Below, piece after piece: positions 41,831 through 50,157 of a DNA stretch of 50,971 nt (positions are counted from its first letter, which is position 1; each line of letters begins with the position of its first letter). A model generated the notes under the pieces. That model had not been told where the DNA came from. It made no database searches and saw only the letters and a list, made by a program, of their open reading frames with translations. The stretch comes from Rhizobacter sp. GTDB taxonomy: Bacteria; Pseudomonadota; Gammaproteobacteria; Burkholderiales; Burkholderiaceae_C. Location of the stretch: assembly GCA_025355745.1 (NCBI GenBank), contig JANXZA010000045.1, positions 1-50,971 on the forward strand. The letters run 5' to 3'. The position numbers and the translations under genes were made by a program.

Positions 41831-42607
41831 ATGTCTTCCAGCCTCCCGACGCTCCCTGCCGCAACGGCCCCCGCCACCTCGGCACAGGCCGCCCCGGCCA
41901 GCCGGCTGCTGTTGATCGACGACGACGCGCGGCTCGCCTCGATGGTGGGCGACTACCTCGGCCAGGCCGGCTTCGCGGTCGAGGTCGCGGGCTCGCTCAC
42001 TGCCGGCCGGGCGCTGCTGGCGGGCGATGCTTTCGACGCCCTGGTGCTCGACCTGATGCTGCCCGACGGTGACGGCCTTGACCTGTGTCGCGAATTGCGC
42101 GGCCAGGCCCGCACCCGGCACCTGCCACTGCTGATGCTGACCGCGCGCGGCGAGCCGATGGACCGCATCCTCGGCCTCGAACTCGGTGCCGACGACTACC
42201 TGCCCAAGCCCTTCGAGCCGCGCGAATTGCTGGCCCGCATCAAGGCCTTGCTGCGGCGTGCGGCGCCGCAGCCGGCGGCCGATGACGTGCTGCGTTTCGG
42301 CCGCCTCGAGATCGACCTCGGCGCGCGTCTGGCGCGCCTGAACGGCACCGCCTGCGATCTGACCGGGCACCAGTTCGACCTGCTCGTGGTGCTGGCCCAG
42401 AGCCCCGGGCGCGTGCTGTCGCGCGACCAGATCATGGACTCGCTGAAGGGCCATCCGCTGGAGGCTTTCGACCGCTCCATCGACGTCCACATCTCGCGCA
42501 TTCGCGCCGTCATCGAAGACGATGCCAAGCTGCCGCGACGCGTTCTCACGGTGCGCGGCGCCGGCTACATCTTCGCGCGCAAACAGGATGCCGAAGCGGC
42601 CTGCTGA
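41831..42607 (+). CDS. OmpR-family response regulator
   Basis: A 258-residue two-component regulator. The receiver domain (about 25-140) has acidic pocket LLIDDDAR, phospho-acceptor Asp74 in LVLDLMLPDGDG, Thr in LMLTARG and Lys in YLPKPFEP. A winged-helix OmpR-type DNA-binding domain follows (about 155-250: DLTGHQFDLLVVLAQSPGRVLSRDQIMD, RRVLTVRGAGYIF). The ATG at 41831 leaves a 20-residue Ala/Pro-rich leader; a start at 41738 would add more. It lies 21 bp upstream of the kinase gene. Its targets probably include the Spy-like gene upstream. Confidence 0.92.
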   Translation: MSSSLPTLPAATAPATSAQAAPASRLLLIDDDARLASMVGDYLGQAGFAVEVAGSLTAGRALLAGDAFDALVLDLMLPDGDGLDLCRELRGQARTRHLPLLMLTARGEPMDRILGLELGADDYLPKPFEPRELLARIKALLRRAAPQPAADDVLRFGRLEIDLGARLARLNGTACDLTGHQFDLLVVLAQSPGRVLSRDQIMDSLKGHPLEAFDRSIDVHISRIRAVIEDDAKLPRRVLTVRGAGYIFARKQDAEAAC

Positions 42608-42628
42608 CGCGGCGCGCAGCGCGGCCCC

Positions 42629-44047
42629 GTGAGCAGCCTGTACCTGCGCATCTACGCCACGCTGGTCGTGGTGCTGCTGCTGTTTGCGGCGGCGTCGGGC
42701 TGGCTGTTCCAGCGCCACCTCGAACAGGAACGCGGGCGCGCCGATTCGGTGCTCACCGAGCGCATGGGTGCGTGGGCCGAGCTGATCCAGCGCTCCCTGC
42801 CCAGCACCGACGCGCCCACCGACGACCAGGCTGCCGCGCTGCGCGACTGGTCGCAGCGGCTGCGCCTGCCACTCGCGCTCGACAGCGCGACCGGCCAGCG
42901 CATCGCCAGCTCGGAGTCGTACCTGCGGCGCCAGCAGGATGGGGCGTCGGCGCGCGGCCTGGCGGTGCGGCTCGAAGACGGCCGCACCTTGTGGATCATG
43001 CGGCCCGGGCCGCGGCGAGCGATGGGCTCAGGCGGGCCGGGCGCAGGTGTGGTGCTGGGGGGAGGGCCCGCCATCGGCATCGGCGCTGGCGATGCACCGC
43101 CCGGGCTGCGCCCGGGGGGCGCCGGGCCGCCGCCATTCCAGACCTTTGTGCCGTTCGTGCCGGCGGCGTGGCAGCAGGGCGTGGGCCTGGTGATCCTGCT
43201 GGTGTTGCTGTTCGTGGCGGTTGCGGCCGCAGCGTTCCCGGTCGTGCGCCGCTTGACGCGCCGCCTCGAGGCCTTGAAGCAGGGCGTCGAGCAGTTCGGC
43301 GCCGGCCAGTTGAGCCACCGCGTCGCGGTCAGCGGCCACGACGAAGTGGCGGCGGTGGCCACGAGTTTCAATGTGGCCGCGGCGCGGGTCGAGGCGCTGG
43401 TGCAGTCGCACCGGTCGCTGCTGGCCAATGCCAGCCATGAGCTGCGCTCGCCGCTGGCGCGCATGAAGCTGGCGGTCGCGTTGCTCGACGACGCGCCGCC
43501 CGCGCAGCGCGAGCGGCTGAAGCGCGAGATCGACACCAACGTGGCCGAGCTCGATGAGCTGGTCGAAGAAGTGCTGCTCGCCAGCCGGCTCGACGTCGCC
43601 GCGCAGCATGATCGCGATGAGCCGGTCGAGCTGCTCGGCCTGGCGGCCGAAGAAGCCGCGCGCCTCGATGCCGCAATCGATGGCGAGCCGCTCACCGTGA
43701 CCGGCGATGAGCGCCTGCTGCGCCGTGCGCTGCGCAACCTGCTGGAAAATGCGCATCGCTATGGCGGCGGCGCCGTCGAGAGTGAAGTCAGTGTCGAAGT
43801 CTTGCGCCATGCCGGCCAGGCGCTGCTGCGGGTCTGCGACCGCGGCCCGGGCGTGCCCGAGGCGATGCGTGAACGCATCTTCGAGCCCTTCTTCCGAATG
43901 CCCGGCCATGCCGAACAGGCCGGCGGCGTTGGCCTCGGCCTGAGCCTGGTGCGCCAGATCGCGCTGCGCCACGGCGGCCGCGTGCGCTGCACGGCGCGGG
44001 TTGGCGGCGGCAGCTGCTTCGAGGTCTCGGTGCCGCTGCGGGGTTGA
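42629..44047 (+). CDS. Sensor histidine kinase
   Basis: A 472-residue inner-membrane kinase. TM1 is about 8-28, the periplasmic part about 29-183, TM2 about 184-206, HAMP about 207-260, and HisKA has phospho-acceptor His270 in ANASHELRSPLARM. HATPase_c follows with NLLENAHRYGGG, RVCDRGPGVPE and GVGLGLSLV. GTG at 42629 is the start that keeps TM1. The periplasmic domain ends in a striking Gly/Pro-rich stretch (about 127-170) just before TM2. Partner of the adjacent OmpR-type regulator. Confidence 0.91.
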   Translation: MSSLYLRIYATLVVVLLLFAAASGWLFQRHLEQERGRADSVLTERMGAWAELIQRSLPSTDAPTDDQAAALRDWSQRLRLPLALDSATGQRIASSESYLRRQQDGASARGLAVRLEDGRTLWIMRPGPRRAMGSGGPGAGVVLGGGPAIGIGAGDAPPGLRPGGAGPPPFQTFVPFVPAAWQQGVGLVILLVLLFVAVAAAAFPVVRRLTRRLEALKQGVEQFGAGQLSHRVAVSGHDEVAAVATSFNVAAARVEALVQSHRSLLANASHELRSPLARMKLAVALLDDAPPAQRERLKREIDTNVAELDELVEEVLLASRLDVAAQHDRDEPVELLGLAAEEAARLDAAIDGEPLTVTGDERLLRRALRNLLENAHRYGGGAVESEVSVEVLRHAGQALLRVCDRGPGVPEAMRERIFEPFFRMPGHAEQAGGVGLGLSLVRQIALRHGGRVRCTARVGGGSCFEVSVPLRG

Positions 44048-44108
44048 TGCTGTCGTTGTAGCGGCGAGGGAGTCTTATACGGATTTTGGTTCAGTCGACT
44101 AGAAACTA

Positions 44109-44181
44109 CCGTTCGCCCTGAGCCTGTCGAAGGGCTTCGACAAGCCTGTCCTGAGCTTGTCGAAGGGCTCAGCCCGAACGG
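44109..44181. repeat. REP-like palindrome (GAGCTTGTCGAAGG type)
   Basis: Complex inverted repeat: CCGTTCG (44109-44115) pairs with CGAACGG (44175-44181). Inside it are two opposed copies of the widespread GAGC[TC]TGTCGAAGGGC motif, which also pair through GGGCTTCGACAAGC. It lies in the 163-bp gap between the convergent kinase and DUF1289 genes, the usual place for REP elements. Confidence 0.88.
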
Positions 44182-44210
44182 ACATTTATGCGATCGAACG
44201 CAAACTGGTG

Positions 44211-44678
44211 TCAGCGCCGCAGGCCGTCGCTTGCATCGGCCGTGACACGCTTGTTGACGGCTGCGGACTGACGCGCTTCCTGGGCCCGCTCGGCATACTT
44301 GTTGAAGCGCCAGGCCGTGCTTTCCATCGTGATGCGGTGCCAGGTGCGGCGCTTCTCGGCCGGGCTCAGCACCGGCCAGTGCTGCACCTCGTCGAAGGTG
44401 CGGCCGCAGCCCTTGCACACATCATCGCCCTGGCTGGTCGAGCAGATCGCGATGCACGGCGCATCGGGCGTGCTTTCGTACCACGCCAACCAGGCGGCGC
44501 GGGCAGCCGGCGACAGCGTCGCCTCGTCGCATTCGACCTCGTGGTCGTACACCATCAGCGCGTAGCCGGTGGCCAGCGCGCGCACCTCGGCACAGGCGGT
44601 GATGCCGTCCGGCGAGGGCGAGCGCTCGCGCCACCAGTTGATGGCAGATTCGATGTCGGTGATGTGCAGGGCGGTCAT
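44211..44678 (-). CDS. DUF3717-DUF1289 protein
   Basis: A 155-residue protein of two small domains of unknown function. The N-terminal DUF3717-like part has ITDIESAINWWRERSPS. The DUF1289-like part has PCIAICSTSQGDDVCKGCGRTFDEV with four cysteines that look like a zinc or cluster site, followed by W..LSPAEKRRTWHRI. The ATG at 44676-44678 starts directly before the first domain; longer ORF extensions are not conserved. The C-terminal 25 residues are variable. Confidence 0.8.
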   Translation of the reverse strand: MTALHITDIESAINWWRERSPSPDGITACAEVRALATGYALMVYDHEVECDEATLSPAARAAWLAWYESTPDAPCIAICSTSQGDDVCKGCGRTFDEVQHWPVLSPAEKRRTWHRITMESTAWRFNKYAERAQEARQSAAVNKRVTADASDGLRR

Positions 44679-44797
44679 GCGGACAAGTGGTTGCAGCGAG
44701 GATAGCGTGGACCGCGGCTGAACTTTGATACCCTTGCCCGCCACAGCAAATGCCGGCGCCGCCGGCGGCCATGTGAAAGCCCAACGGAGTGGATCGA

Positions 44798-45274
44798 ATG
44801 AGACAAGTGGTGAGGGTGCGCGGCCTGATGGCGGTGTCGATGCTGGCCCTGCTGGTGACCCTGCTGGTGACCATGTTGGCAGCCTGTTCAACAGCGGACA
44901 AGAAGGTCAAGCCGACGGTGCTGCAGCCGGTCGTCTCGGCGCCCGGCAAGAAGCTGGTCACGCTGACGTTGGCCCAGGCTGGCGCGGCGGTCGAACTCGG
45001 GCTCGATCAGGATCTGCTGGTGCGGCTTGCGACCAGCGTGGTCGAGGGCCGGGAATGGTCGCTGGTCGGTCTGGCGCCGGAGGTGCTGGCAGCCGAGGGC
45101 CCGATGTTCCGGCGCGACCTTCGCAACGTTGACGCTGCCGAAGGCACCGGCATGTCGGAATGGCGGCTGCACCCGCTGAAGGCCGGCATGGTGAGCCTGC
45201 GATTCGAATACCGGCGGCCGCGCAATGTCGAGGCGGCGAGCGAGGTCGTGACTTACGCGGTCACGGTGCGGTAA
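44798..45274 (+). CDS. Lipoprotein resembling the I42 (chagasin-type) protease inhibitor family
   Basis: A 158-residue protein with a lipoprotein signal (LVTLLVTMLAAC, Cys30). The mature domain has VELGLDQDLLVRLATSVVEGREWSLVG and ends MVSLRFEYRRPRNVEAASEVVTYAVTV. The pattern of a Gly-rich loop, an Arg-Pro pair and closing beta strands is that of chagasin-like cysteine-protease inhibitors. The NPTTGYxW loop of true inhibitors is not preserved, so activity is doubtful. GTG 44789 is an alternative start three codons earlier. Confidence 0.65.
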   Translation: MRQVVRVRGLMAVSMLALLVTLLVTMLAACSTADKKVKPTVLQPVVSAPGKKLVTLTLAQAGAAVELGLDQDLLVRLATSVVEGREWSLVGLAPEVLAAEGPMFRRDLRNVDAAEGTGMSEWRLHPLKAGMVSLRFEYRRPRNVEAASEVVTYAVTVR

Positions 45275-45307
45275 GGGCCCGGCAACTTGCGGGCGCGGGC
45301 CCGCCGC

Positions 45308-45751
45308 TCAGGCCTGGGTGCTGCCGCCGCGAGCCGCGCGTTGCGGGTTGCCGTGGGTCGAGTAGAGCGCGCTGGCTGCGGCAGGCAGCAGCACCTCGAT
45401 GGCGCGGTCGAGCGAGGCCGTGGCGCGGACCAGCGACTCGCGCTGCGCCGCCACCTGCGCGCTGGCCAGCGCGAGGCGATGCGGCCACGCGGGCGGCAAC
45501 TCGCCGCTGCGTGCGGCGCGGGCGAACGGATCGACGGCGTTGGCGAGAGCACGTTGCAGCTCACCCGCGTGCAGTTCGATGCCGGCCGAGTCGCGCGTGC
45601 GCAATGCCTCGCCCAGCGCAGCCAGCCGCCCTTCGACGGCGGCCAGCAGGGGTTCGAGTTGCGACCCCGGGGTGAGCGACCCCGAGGTTAGCGGCCCCGC
45701 ACTCGGCGAATCTGCACGTGCGCTATCGCCTTCGGCGCTCAGCTTCAACAT
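45308..45751 (-). CDS. flgN: FlgN-like flagellar chaperone
   Basis: A 147-residue mostly helical protein following flgM by 16 bp, the standard place of flgN. FlgN binds hook-filament junction proteins FlgK/FlgL before export. The sequence is weakly conserved; helical stretches (QLEPLLAAVEGRLAALGEAL, RLALASAQVAAQRESLVRATASLDRAIEVLL) and a C-terminal LYSTHGNPQRA fit the family. The call rests mainly on position and length. Confidence 0.68.
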   Translation of the reverse strand: MLKLSAEGDSARADSPSAGPLTSGSLTPGSQLEPLLAAVEGRLAALGEALRTRDSAGIELHAGELQRALANAVDPFARAARSGELPPAWPHRLALASAQVAAQRESLVRATASLDRAIEVLLPAAASALYSTHGNPQRAARGGSTQA

Positions 45752-45767
45752 CGGCGGTGGCCCGGTT

Positions 45768-46091
45768 TCAGGCCTTCGCCTGGGTCAGCAATTCCTGCGC
45801 GTTCGAGATCAACTTGTCGGCGATCGCTTCGGGGTTGATCTTGAAGCTGCCGTTGTCGATGGCGGCGGAAATGCTCGCCACTTTCTTGGCGTCGAACTCG
45901 GCAACGCCGCTGCTCGACAGCAGGCTCGACGCGGTGCTCGACAGTGCAATCGTTGCGCTCGCGTCACCGGCTGGCGGGTGCGCCGCAGCGGTGCCGGAGG
46001 CGGTGGCTGCGCGGGTGGCATCGGCCGGTGCTTGCGCACCCACGGCGACGGGTTTCGGAATGGGTTGATCTGGGGACGGGCCGATTTTCAT
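45768..46091 (-). CDS. flgM: Anti-sigma-28 factor FlgM
   Basis: A 107-residue protein that holds sigma-28 (FliA) inactive until the hook is complete and FlgM is exported. It begins MKIGPSPDQPIPKP, has an Ala/Thr-rich disordered middle, and ends with the conserved FDAKKVASISAAIDNGSFKINPEAIADKLI, the sigma-binding part. The ATG at 46089-46091 is used; a start at 46124 adds 11 residues before the family start. Confidence 0.92.
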   Translation of the reverse strand: MKIGPSPDQPIPKPVAVGAQAPADATRAATASGTAAAHPPAGDASATIALSSTASSLLSSSGVAEFDAKKVASISAAIDNGSFKINPEAIADKLISNAQELLTQAKA

Positions 46092-46203
46092 TGCGTTCTC
46101 CAAGGGGCGGGGCAACAACCCCAACCTGACGACATGCCTGGAATTTCGGCCGCCATAGCGCCGACTTTAGGCGTTTTCGCAAGCCGCTTGCGCCGCGTCG
46201 GGT

Positions 46204-47034
46204 TCACAGGCTCAGCTCCATGCGCCGATCGCCCACCGGCAGGCCGGTGAGCACCCGGCCGCCTTCGGTGCGCACGCGGGCCGGCTGGCCCTCGATGCCG
46301 TTCGTCAGCGCCTGCGCGTCGCCGGCCACGCTGAAGCCGGCTCCCTGCGCGACCACGTTGACGGTGTCGCCGGCGGCGAACCACTGGCGCTGCTTCAGGT
46401 GCGACTGGCGCAGGCTCTGGCCGGCCTTCAGCGGCCGTGCCAGCACGCGGCCCACAGCGAGCAGGTTGTTCGACAGGGCCGGCGAAGCCTCCTCGGCCAG
46501 ATCGACCTCGGCCAGTGCCAGGTCGCTTGCCGTCAGCACACTGCCGGCCGTCGCCGCGCCCACGGCCACCAGCGCCGGGCCGAAGGCCTTCACCGTGATC
46601 GGCAGGTAGACGTTCCATTTGGCTGCGCCTTGCAGGCAGCGCAGGCCGATGCGCGCCTTGCCCCAGAGCCGCACGCCTTCCGGCAGATAGGGTTCGATGC
46701 GCTCGCAGGGCGCCAGGCGCAGGCGCGCATCGAGCTGGCCGATGCTGATCTCGATGCGCGGTGTGGATGCAGCCGAGGGCAGGCTGGCCGCCCCATCAGC
46801 ATGACCATGAGCCACCGCGTCCACGGCGGGCGCCTGCAGGCTGTCCAGCGCAAGCTGGCGCACCTGGGCTTCAAGGCCGCTGCCAAGACCGGCTTCCTGA
46901 GCGAGCGCGTAAGGCAACAGCCCACACGCCATCAGGCAGGCGAACGTTGCGGTGACCAGCCGGTGCCAGCACCGGAGAGGGCGGGTCGAGCGGGTCGAGC
47001 GGGTCGAGCGAAAGAGGGCGCACGATGAATGCAT
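46204..47034 (-). CDS. flgA: Flagellar basal-body P-ring formation chaperone FlgA
   Basis: Periplasmic chaperone for P-ring assembly (276 residues from ATG 47034; 47055 is another in-frame start). The signal region is about residues 25-45 (LVTATFACLMACGLLPYALA). The C-terminal SAF domain has GSVLTASDLALAEVD, LARPLKAGQSLRQSHLKQRQWF and GDTVNVVAQGAGFSV, as in FlgA. The N-terminal codons contain a 9-bp tandem repeat (CGGGTCGAG x3, 46982-47008) encoding (Arg-Ser-Thr)x3. It diverges from flgB, as in many proteobacteria. Confidence 0.92.
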   Translation of the reverse strand: MHSSCALFRSTRSTRSTRPLRCWHRLVTATFACLMACGLLPYALAQEAGLGSGLEAQVRQLALDSLQAPAVDAVAHGHADGAASLPSAASTPRIEISIGQLDARLRLAPCERIEPYLPEGVRLWGKARIGLRCLQGAAKWNVYLPITVKAFGPALVAVGAATAGSVLTASDLALAEVDLAEEASPALSNNLLAVGRVLARPLKAGQSLRQSHLKQRQWFAAGDTVNVVAQGAGFSVAGDAQALTNGIEGQPARVRTEGGRVLTGLPVGDRRMELSL

Positions 47035-47192
47035 CGCTGCACTGTAGGCCGGCACCGGTCATTCCGACGCCACGAATTGACGCGCCTTCCACGCCTTGTT
47101 CGCGCTTATGTTTGCGCCAGCTCCTGCCCACAATCGCCGCACACCCCCCGAAGCCACCGGCCTCGGGCTCGCCATGCTGCGCAGGAGCCGAC

Positions 47193-47648
47193 ATGCTGAA
47201 CCGACTGACCGACACGCTCGACTTCCAGGCCCGGGCCCTGAGCCTGCGCTCGGAACGCCAGCGCCTGATCGCCAGCAACATCGCGAACGCCGACACACCC
47301 GGCTACGTGGCGCGTGAAATGAACTTCGCGCAGGCCTTGCGGGATGCGACCGGCGCCACGGGCTCCAACGGTTCGAACATCGGCATGCAGCCCGCGACGG
47401 CGCTGCTCACCAGCCAGCCCGGCCACATCGCCATCGGCGGCGCATCCGGTGCACCCGGCGCGTCGTCAGGCCGCAGCGACAGCACGCTGCTCTACGCCGC
47501 CCCGAGCCAGACCAATCTCGACCGCAACACCGTCGACATGGACCGCGAACGCGCCAGCTTCGCCGACAACACCGTGAAGTACGAAGCCACGCTGCGCTTC
47601 ATCGGCGCCAACGTGCGCACCACCTTGAGCGCCATCACCGGCCAGTGA
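47193..47648 (+). CDS. flgB: Flagellar basal-body rod protein FlgB
   Basis: Proximal rod subunit (151 residues), exported by the flagellar type III system without a cleaved signal. MLNRLTDTLDFQARALSLRSE, the rod signature IASNIANADTPGYVAREMNF, and MDRERASFADNTVKYEATLRFI near the end are standard. The ATG at 47193 is used; the upstream in-frame start at 47025 would overlap the flgA promoter region. The middle has a Gly/Ser-rich insertion (about 50-95). First gene of flgBCDEF. Confidence 0.95.
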   Translation: MLNRLTDTLDFQARALSLRSERQRLIASNIANADTPGYVAREMNFAQALRDATGATGSNGSNIGMQPATALLTSQPGHIAIGGASGAPGASSGRSDSTLLYAAPSQTNLDRNTVDMDRERASFADNTVKYEATLRFIGANVRTTLSAITGQ

Positions 47649-47659
47649 AGGATTGACCC

Positions 47660-48076
47660 ATGAGCTTGATGAACATCTTCAACGTCTCGGGCAGTGCGGC
47701 CAGCGCGCAGAGCCAGCGCCTGAACGTGGTGGCCAGCAACCTCGCCAATGCCGACACCGTGGCCGGCCCCGACGGCCAGGCCTACAAGGCGCGCCAGGTC
47801 ACGTTCCAGACCCAGTTGATGGGGGCCGGCAACAGCGCCACGGCGGCCGGCGTGGCGGTGAGCGCCATCACCGAAGACCAGAGCGCCGGGCGCCGCGTGC
47901 ACGATCCGAAGCACCCGAGCGCCGATGCCGATGGCTATGTGACCTACAGCAACGTCAACGCGGTTGAAGAGATGGTCAACATGATCTCGGCCTCGCGTTC
48001 CTACCAGAACAACATCGATGTCATGAACACGGCCAAGGGCCTGATGCTCAAGACCTTGCAGATGGGCCAGTCGTGA
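47660..48076 (+). CDS. flgC: Flagellar basal-body rod protein FlgC
   Basis: Proximal rod subunit (138 residues): MSLMNIFNVSGSAASAQSQRLNVVASNLANADTV at the start, VHDPKHPSADADGYVTYSNVN in the middle and MISASRSYQNNIDVMNTAKGLMLKTLQ at the C-terminal rod helix. It follows flgB by 11 bp. The full family length is present. Confidence 0.96.
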   Translation: MSLMNIFNVSGSAASAQSQRLNVVASNLANADTVAGPDGQAYKARQVTFQTQLMGAGNSATAAGVAVSAITEDQSAGRRVHDPKHPSADADGYVTYSNVNAVEEMVNMISASRSYQNNIDVMNTAKGLMLKTLQMGQS

Positions 48077-48102
48077 TGACGGCCTGAACCGGAGAACCCG
48101 CC

Positions 48103-48777
48103 ATGACCATTGCCGCCGCCGCAGCCAGCACTGCCGCCACGAATGCTCCAAGCAACGCTGCGGCCAGTGCCCTCGCGTCGCAGACCTCCGGCGCCAACGA
48201 GGCCGGCAGTCAAGACCGCTTCCTGAAGCTGCTCGTCACGCAGCTCAAGAACCAGGACCCGCTGAGCCCGATGGACAACGCCCAGCTCACGAGCCAGATC
48301 GCGCAGATCAACACCGTGACCGGTATCGCCACGCTGAACACCAGCGTGCAGCAGCTCTCCAGCCAGTTCCTGCAGATGCAGTCGCTGCAAGGCGCGTCGC
48401 TGGTCGGCAAGGACGTGATCGTGCCGGGCAACAAGCTCGACATCGCCGCCGGTACCGGCCAGGGCGGCTTCGAGCTGACGAGTGCCGCCGACGCCGTGAA
48501 GGTCGAGGTGCTGAGCCCCGCCGGCCGCGTGCTCGACACGCTCAACCTCGGCGCCCAGAGCAGCGGCACGCACAGCTTCGACTGGGCCTCGGGCAATTAC
48601 GCGGCCACCAGCGGCCTGACGTTCCGCGTCGCCGCCAGCAGCGGCGCCACGCCGCTGGCCAGCACGGCACTGATGCGCGACAAGGTCGAGGCCGTCAGCA
48701 CCTCGGGCGGAGCGCTGATGCTCGAGCTGCACAACGCCGGCACGGTGGCCTACACGACCGTCAAGGCGATCAACTGA
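48103..48777 (+). CDS. flgD: Flagellar hook assembly (cap) protein FlgD
   Basis: Hook scaffolding protein (224 residues) that caps the growing hook and is later removed. The conserved N-terminal part reads QDRFLKLLVTQLKNQDPLSPMDNAQLTSQIAQINTV. FlgD Ig-like and Tudor-like domains follow (VKVEVLSPAGRVLDTLNLG, THSFDWASGNY). An Ala/Thr-rich leader of about 35 residues precedes the conserved part. It lies between flgC and flgE. Confidence 0.95.
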   Translation: MTIAAAAASTAATNAPSNAAASALASQTSGANEAGSQDRFLKLLVTQLKNQDPLSPMDNAQLTSQIAQINTVTGIATLNTSVQQLSSQFLQMQSLQGASLVGKDVIVPGNKLDIAAGTGQGGFELTSAADAVKVEVLSPAGRVLDTLNLGAQSSGTHSFDWASGNYAATSGLTFRVAASSGATPLASTALMRDKVEAVSTSGGALMLELHNAGTVAYTTVKAIN

Positions 48778-48847
48778 GCGCGCCGCAAGCGCCCCTCGGT
48801 TTGAGCACGTCAACTTCAAGTTTCGTTTCCCCCACGAAGGACTTCCC

Positions 48848-50113
48848 ATGAGCAGTTTCCAGCAAGGCGTTTCCGGCCTCAACGCGGCCAGCAAGAACCT
48901 CGATGTCATCGGCAACAACGTCGCCAATTCAAACACCGTCGGCTTCAAGCAATCGCGCGCCGAGTTCGGCGACATGTACGCCGCCGCGCTGAACCGGGCC
49001 GGCAGCTCGAACGTCGGCATCGGCGTGAGCGTGCAGGCGGTGACGCAGCAGTTCGACCAGGGCAACATCACGGCCACGTCGAACCCGCTTGACCTGGCCA
49101 TCAGCGGCAACGGCTTCTTTGAAGTCAAGAGCGGCGCCCAGACCATGTACACCCGCAACGGCCAGTTCCAGACCGACAAGGACGGCTTCATTTCCAACAA
49201 CCAGGGCATGAAGTTGATCGGCTACCCGATCGACTCCAACGGCCTGATCCAGCCCGGCGCCGCCGCCCCGCTGCAACTGCCCACCGGCGGCGTGGCGCCG
49301 AAGGTGACTGGCACCAACACGATCGAGATGAACCTCGATGCGCGCCTGGCCATCACGCTGCCGGCCGGCAGCCCGCAGGTCGACTTCGCGAATGCGAAGA
49401 GCTACAACGACGCCACCTCGGTCACCGTCTATGACGCGAAGGGCCAGGACGTGGCGCTGACCTACTACTTCCAGAAGGCGTCCACCGACCACTGGAACGT
49501 CTACGCCACGGCGAACGGAACCTCGGTGAACGTCGATGGTGCCGGCAACCCGCTGCCGGTCACGTCGATCGCCTTTGCGGCCAACGGCGGCAAGCCGACC
49601 GCGCCACTGGCCCCGGTGCTGCTGAACATTCCGGCCACTGTCAACGCCGCCGGCGCCACGACTCTGGCGATCCCCGCGGTCGCGCTCGACGTGACCCGGT
49701 CGACCCAGTTCGGCTCCAGCTTCGGCGTCACCAGCATGGCGCAGGACGGTTATGCGGCCGGGCAACTGGCGGGCGTGTCGATCGAGAAGAGCGGCGTCGT
49801 CATGGCGACGTATTCGAACGGCCAGTCGAAGCCGGCCGGCCAGGTCGAACTTGCCACGTTCAGGGACCCGCAAGGCCTGAGCCCGCAGGGCGCGAACCTG
49901 TGGGCGCGCACCGTGGCCTCGGGCGACCCGGTGGTGGGCGTGCCGGGCAGCGGCAACCTCGGCGTGCTGCAATCCGGCGCACTCGAAGAGTCGAACACCG
50001 ACCTGACCAGCGAGCTGGTCAACATGATCACCGCGCAGCGCGTCTACCAGGCCAACGCGCAGACCATCAAGACGCAGGACCAGGTGCTGCAGACCCTCGT
50101 CAACCTGCGCTGA
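48848..50113 (+). CDS. flgE: Flagellar hook protein FlgE
   Basis: Major hook subunit (421 residues). N-terminal D0 SSFQQGVSGLNAASKNLDVIGNNVANSNTVGFK, D1 DLAISGNGFFEV, variable D2 (about 150-300) with DATSVTVYDAKGQDVALTYYFQK, and C-terminal D0 ELVNMITAQRVYQANAQTIKTQDQVLQTL. A 70-bp gap with GAAGGA upstream of the ATG precedes it. Confidence 0.96.
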   Translation: MSSFQQGVSGLNAASKNLDVIGNNVANSNTVGFKQSRAEFGDMYAAALNRAGSSNVGIGVSVQAVTQQFDQGNITATSNPLDLAISGNGFFEVKSGAQTMYTRNGQFQTDKDGFISNNQGMKLIGYPIDSNGLIQPGAAAPLQLPTGGVAPKVTGTNTIEMNLDARLAITLPAGSPQVDFANAKSYNDATSVTVYDAKGQDVALTYYFQKASTDHWNVYATANGTSVNVDGAGNPLPVTSIAFAANGGKPTAPLAPVLLNIPATVNAAGATTLAIPAVALDVTRSTQFGSSFGVTSMAQDGYAAGQLAGVSIEKSGVVMATYSNGQSKPAGQVELATFRDPQGLSPQGANLWARTVASGDPVVGVPGSGNLGVLQSGALEESNTDLTSELVNMITAQRVYQANAQTIKTQDQVLQTLVNLR

Positions 50114-50157
50114 TGGCATTGATTGAGCCATTGAAACCATTGCACTGAGGGCCCGCC

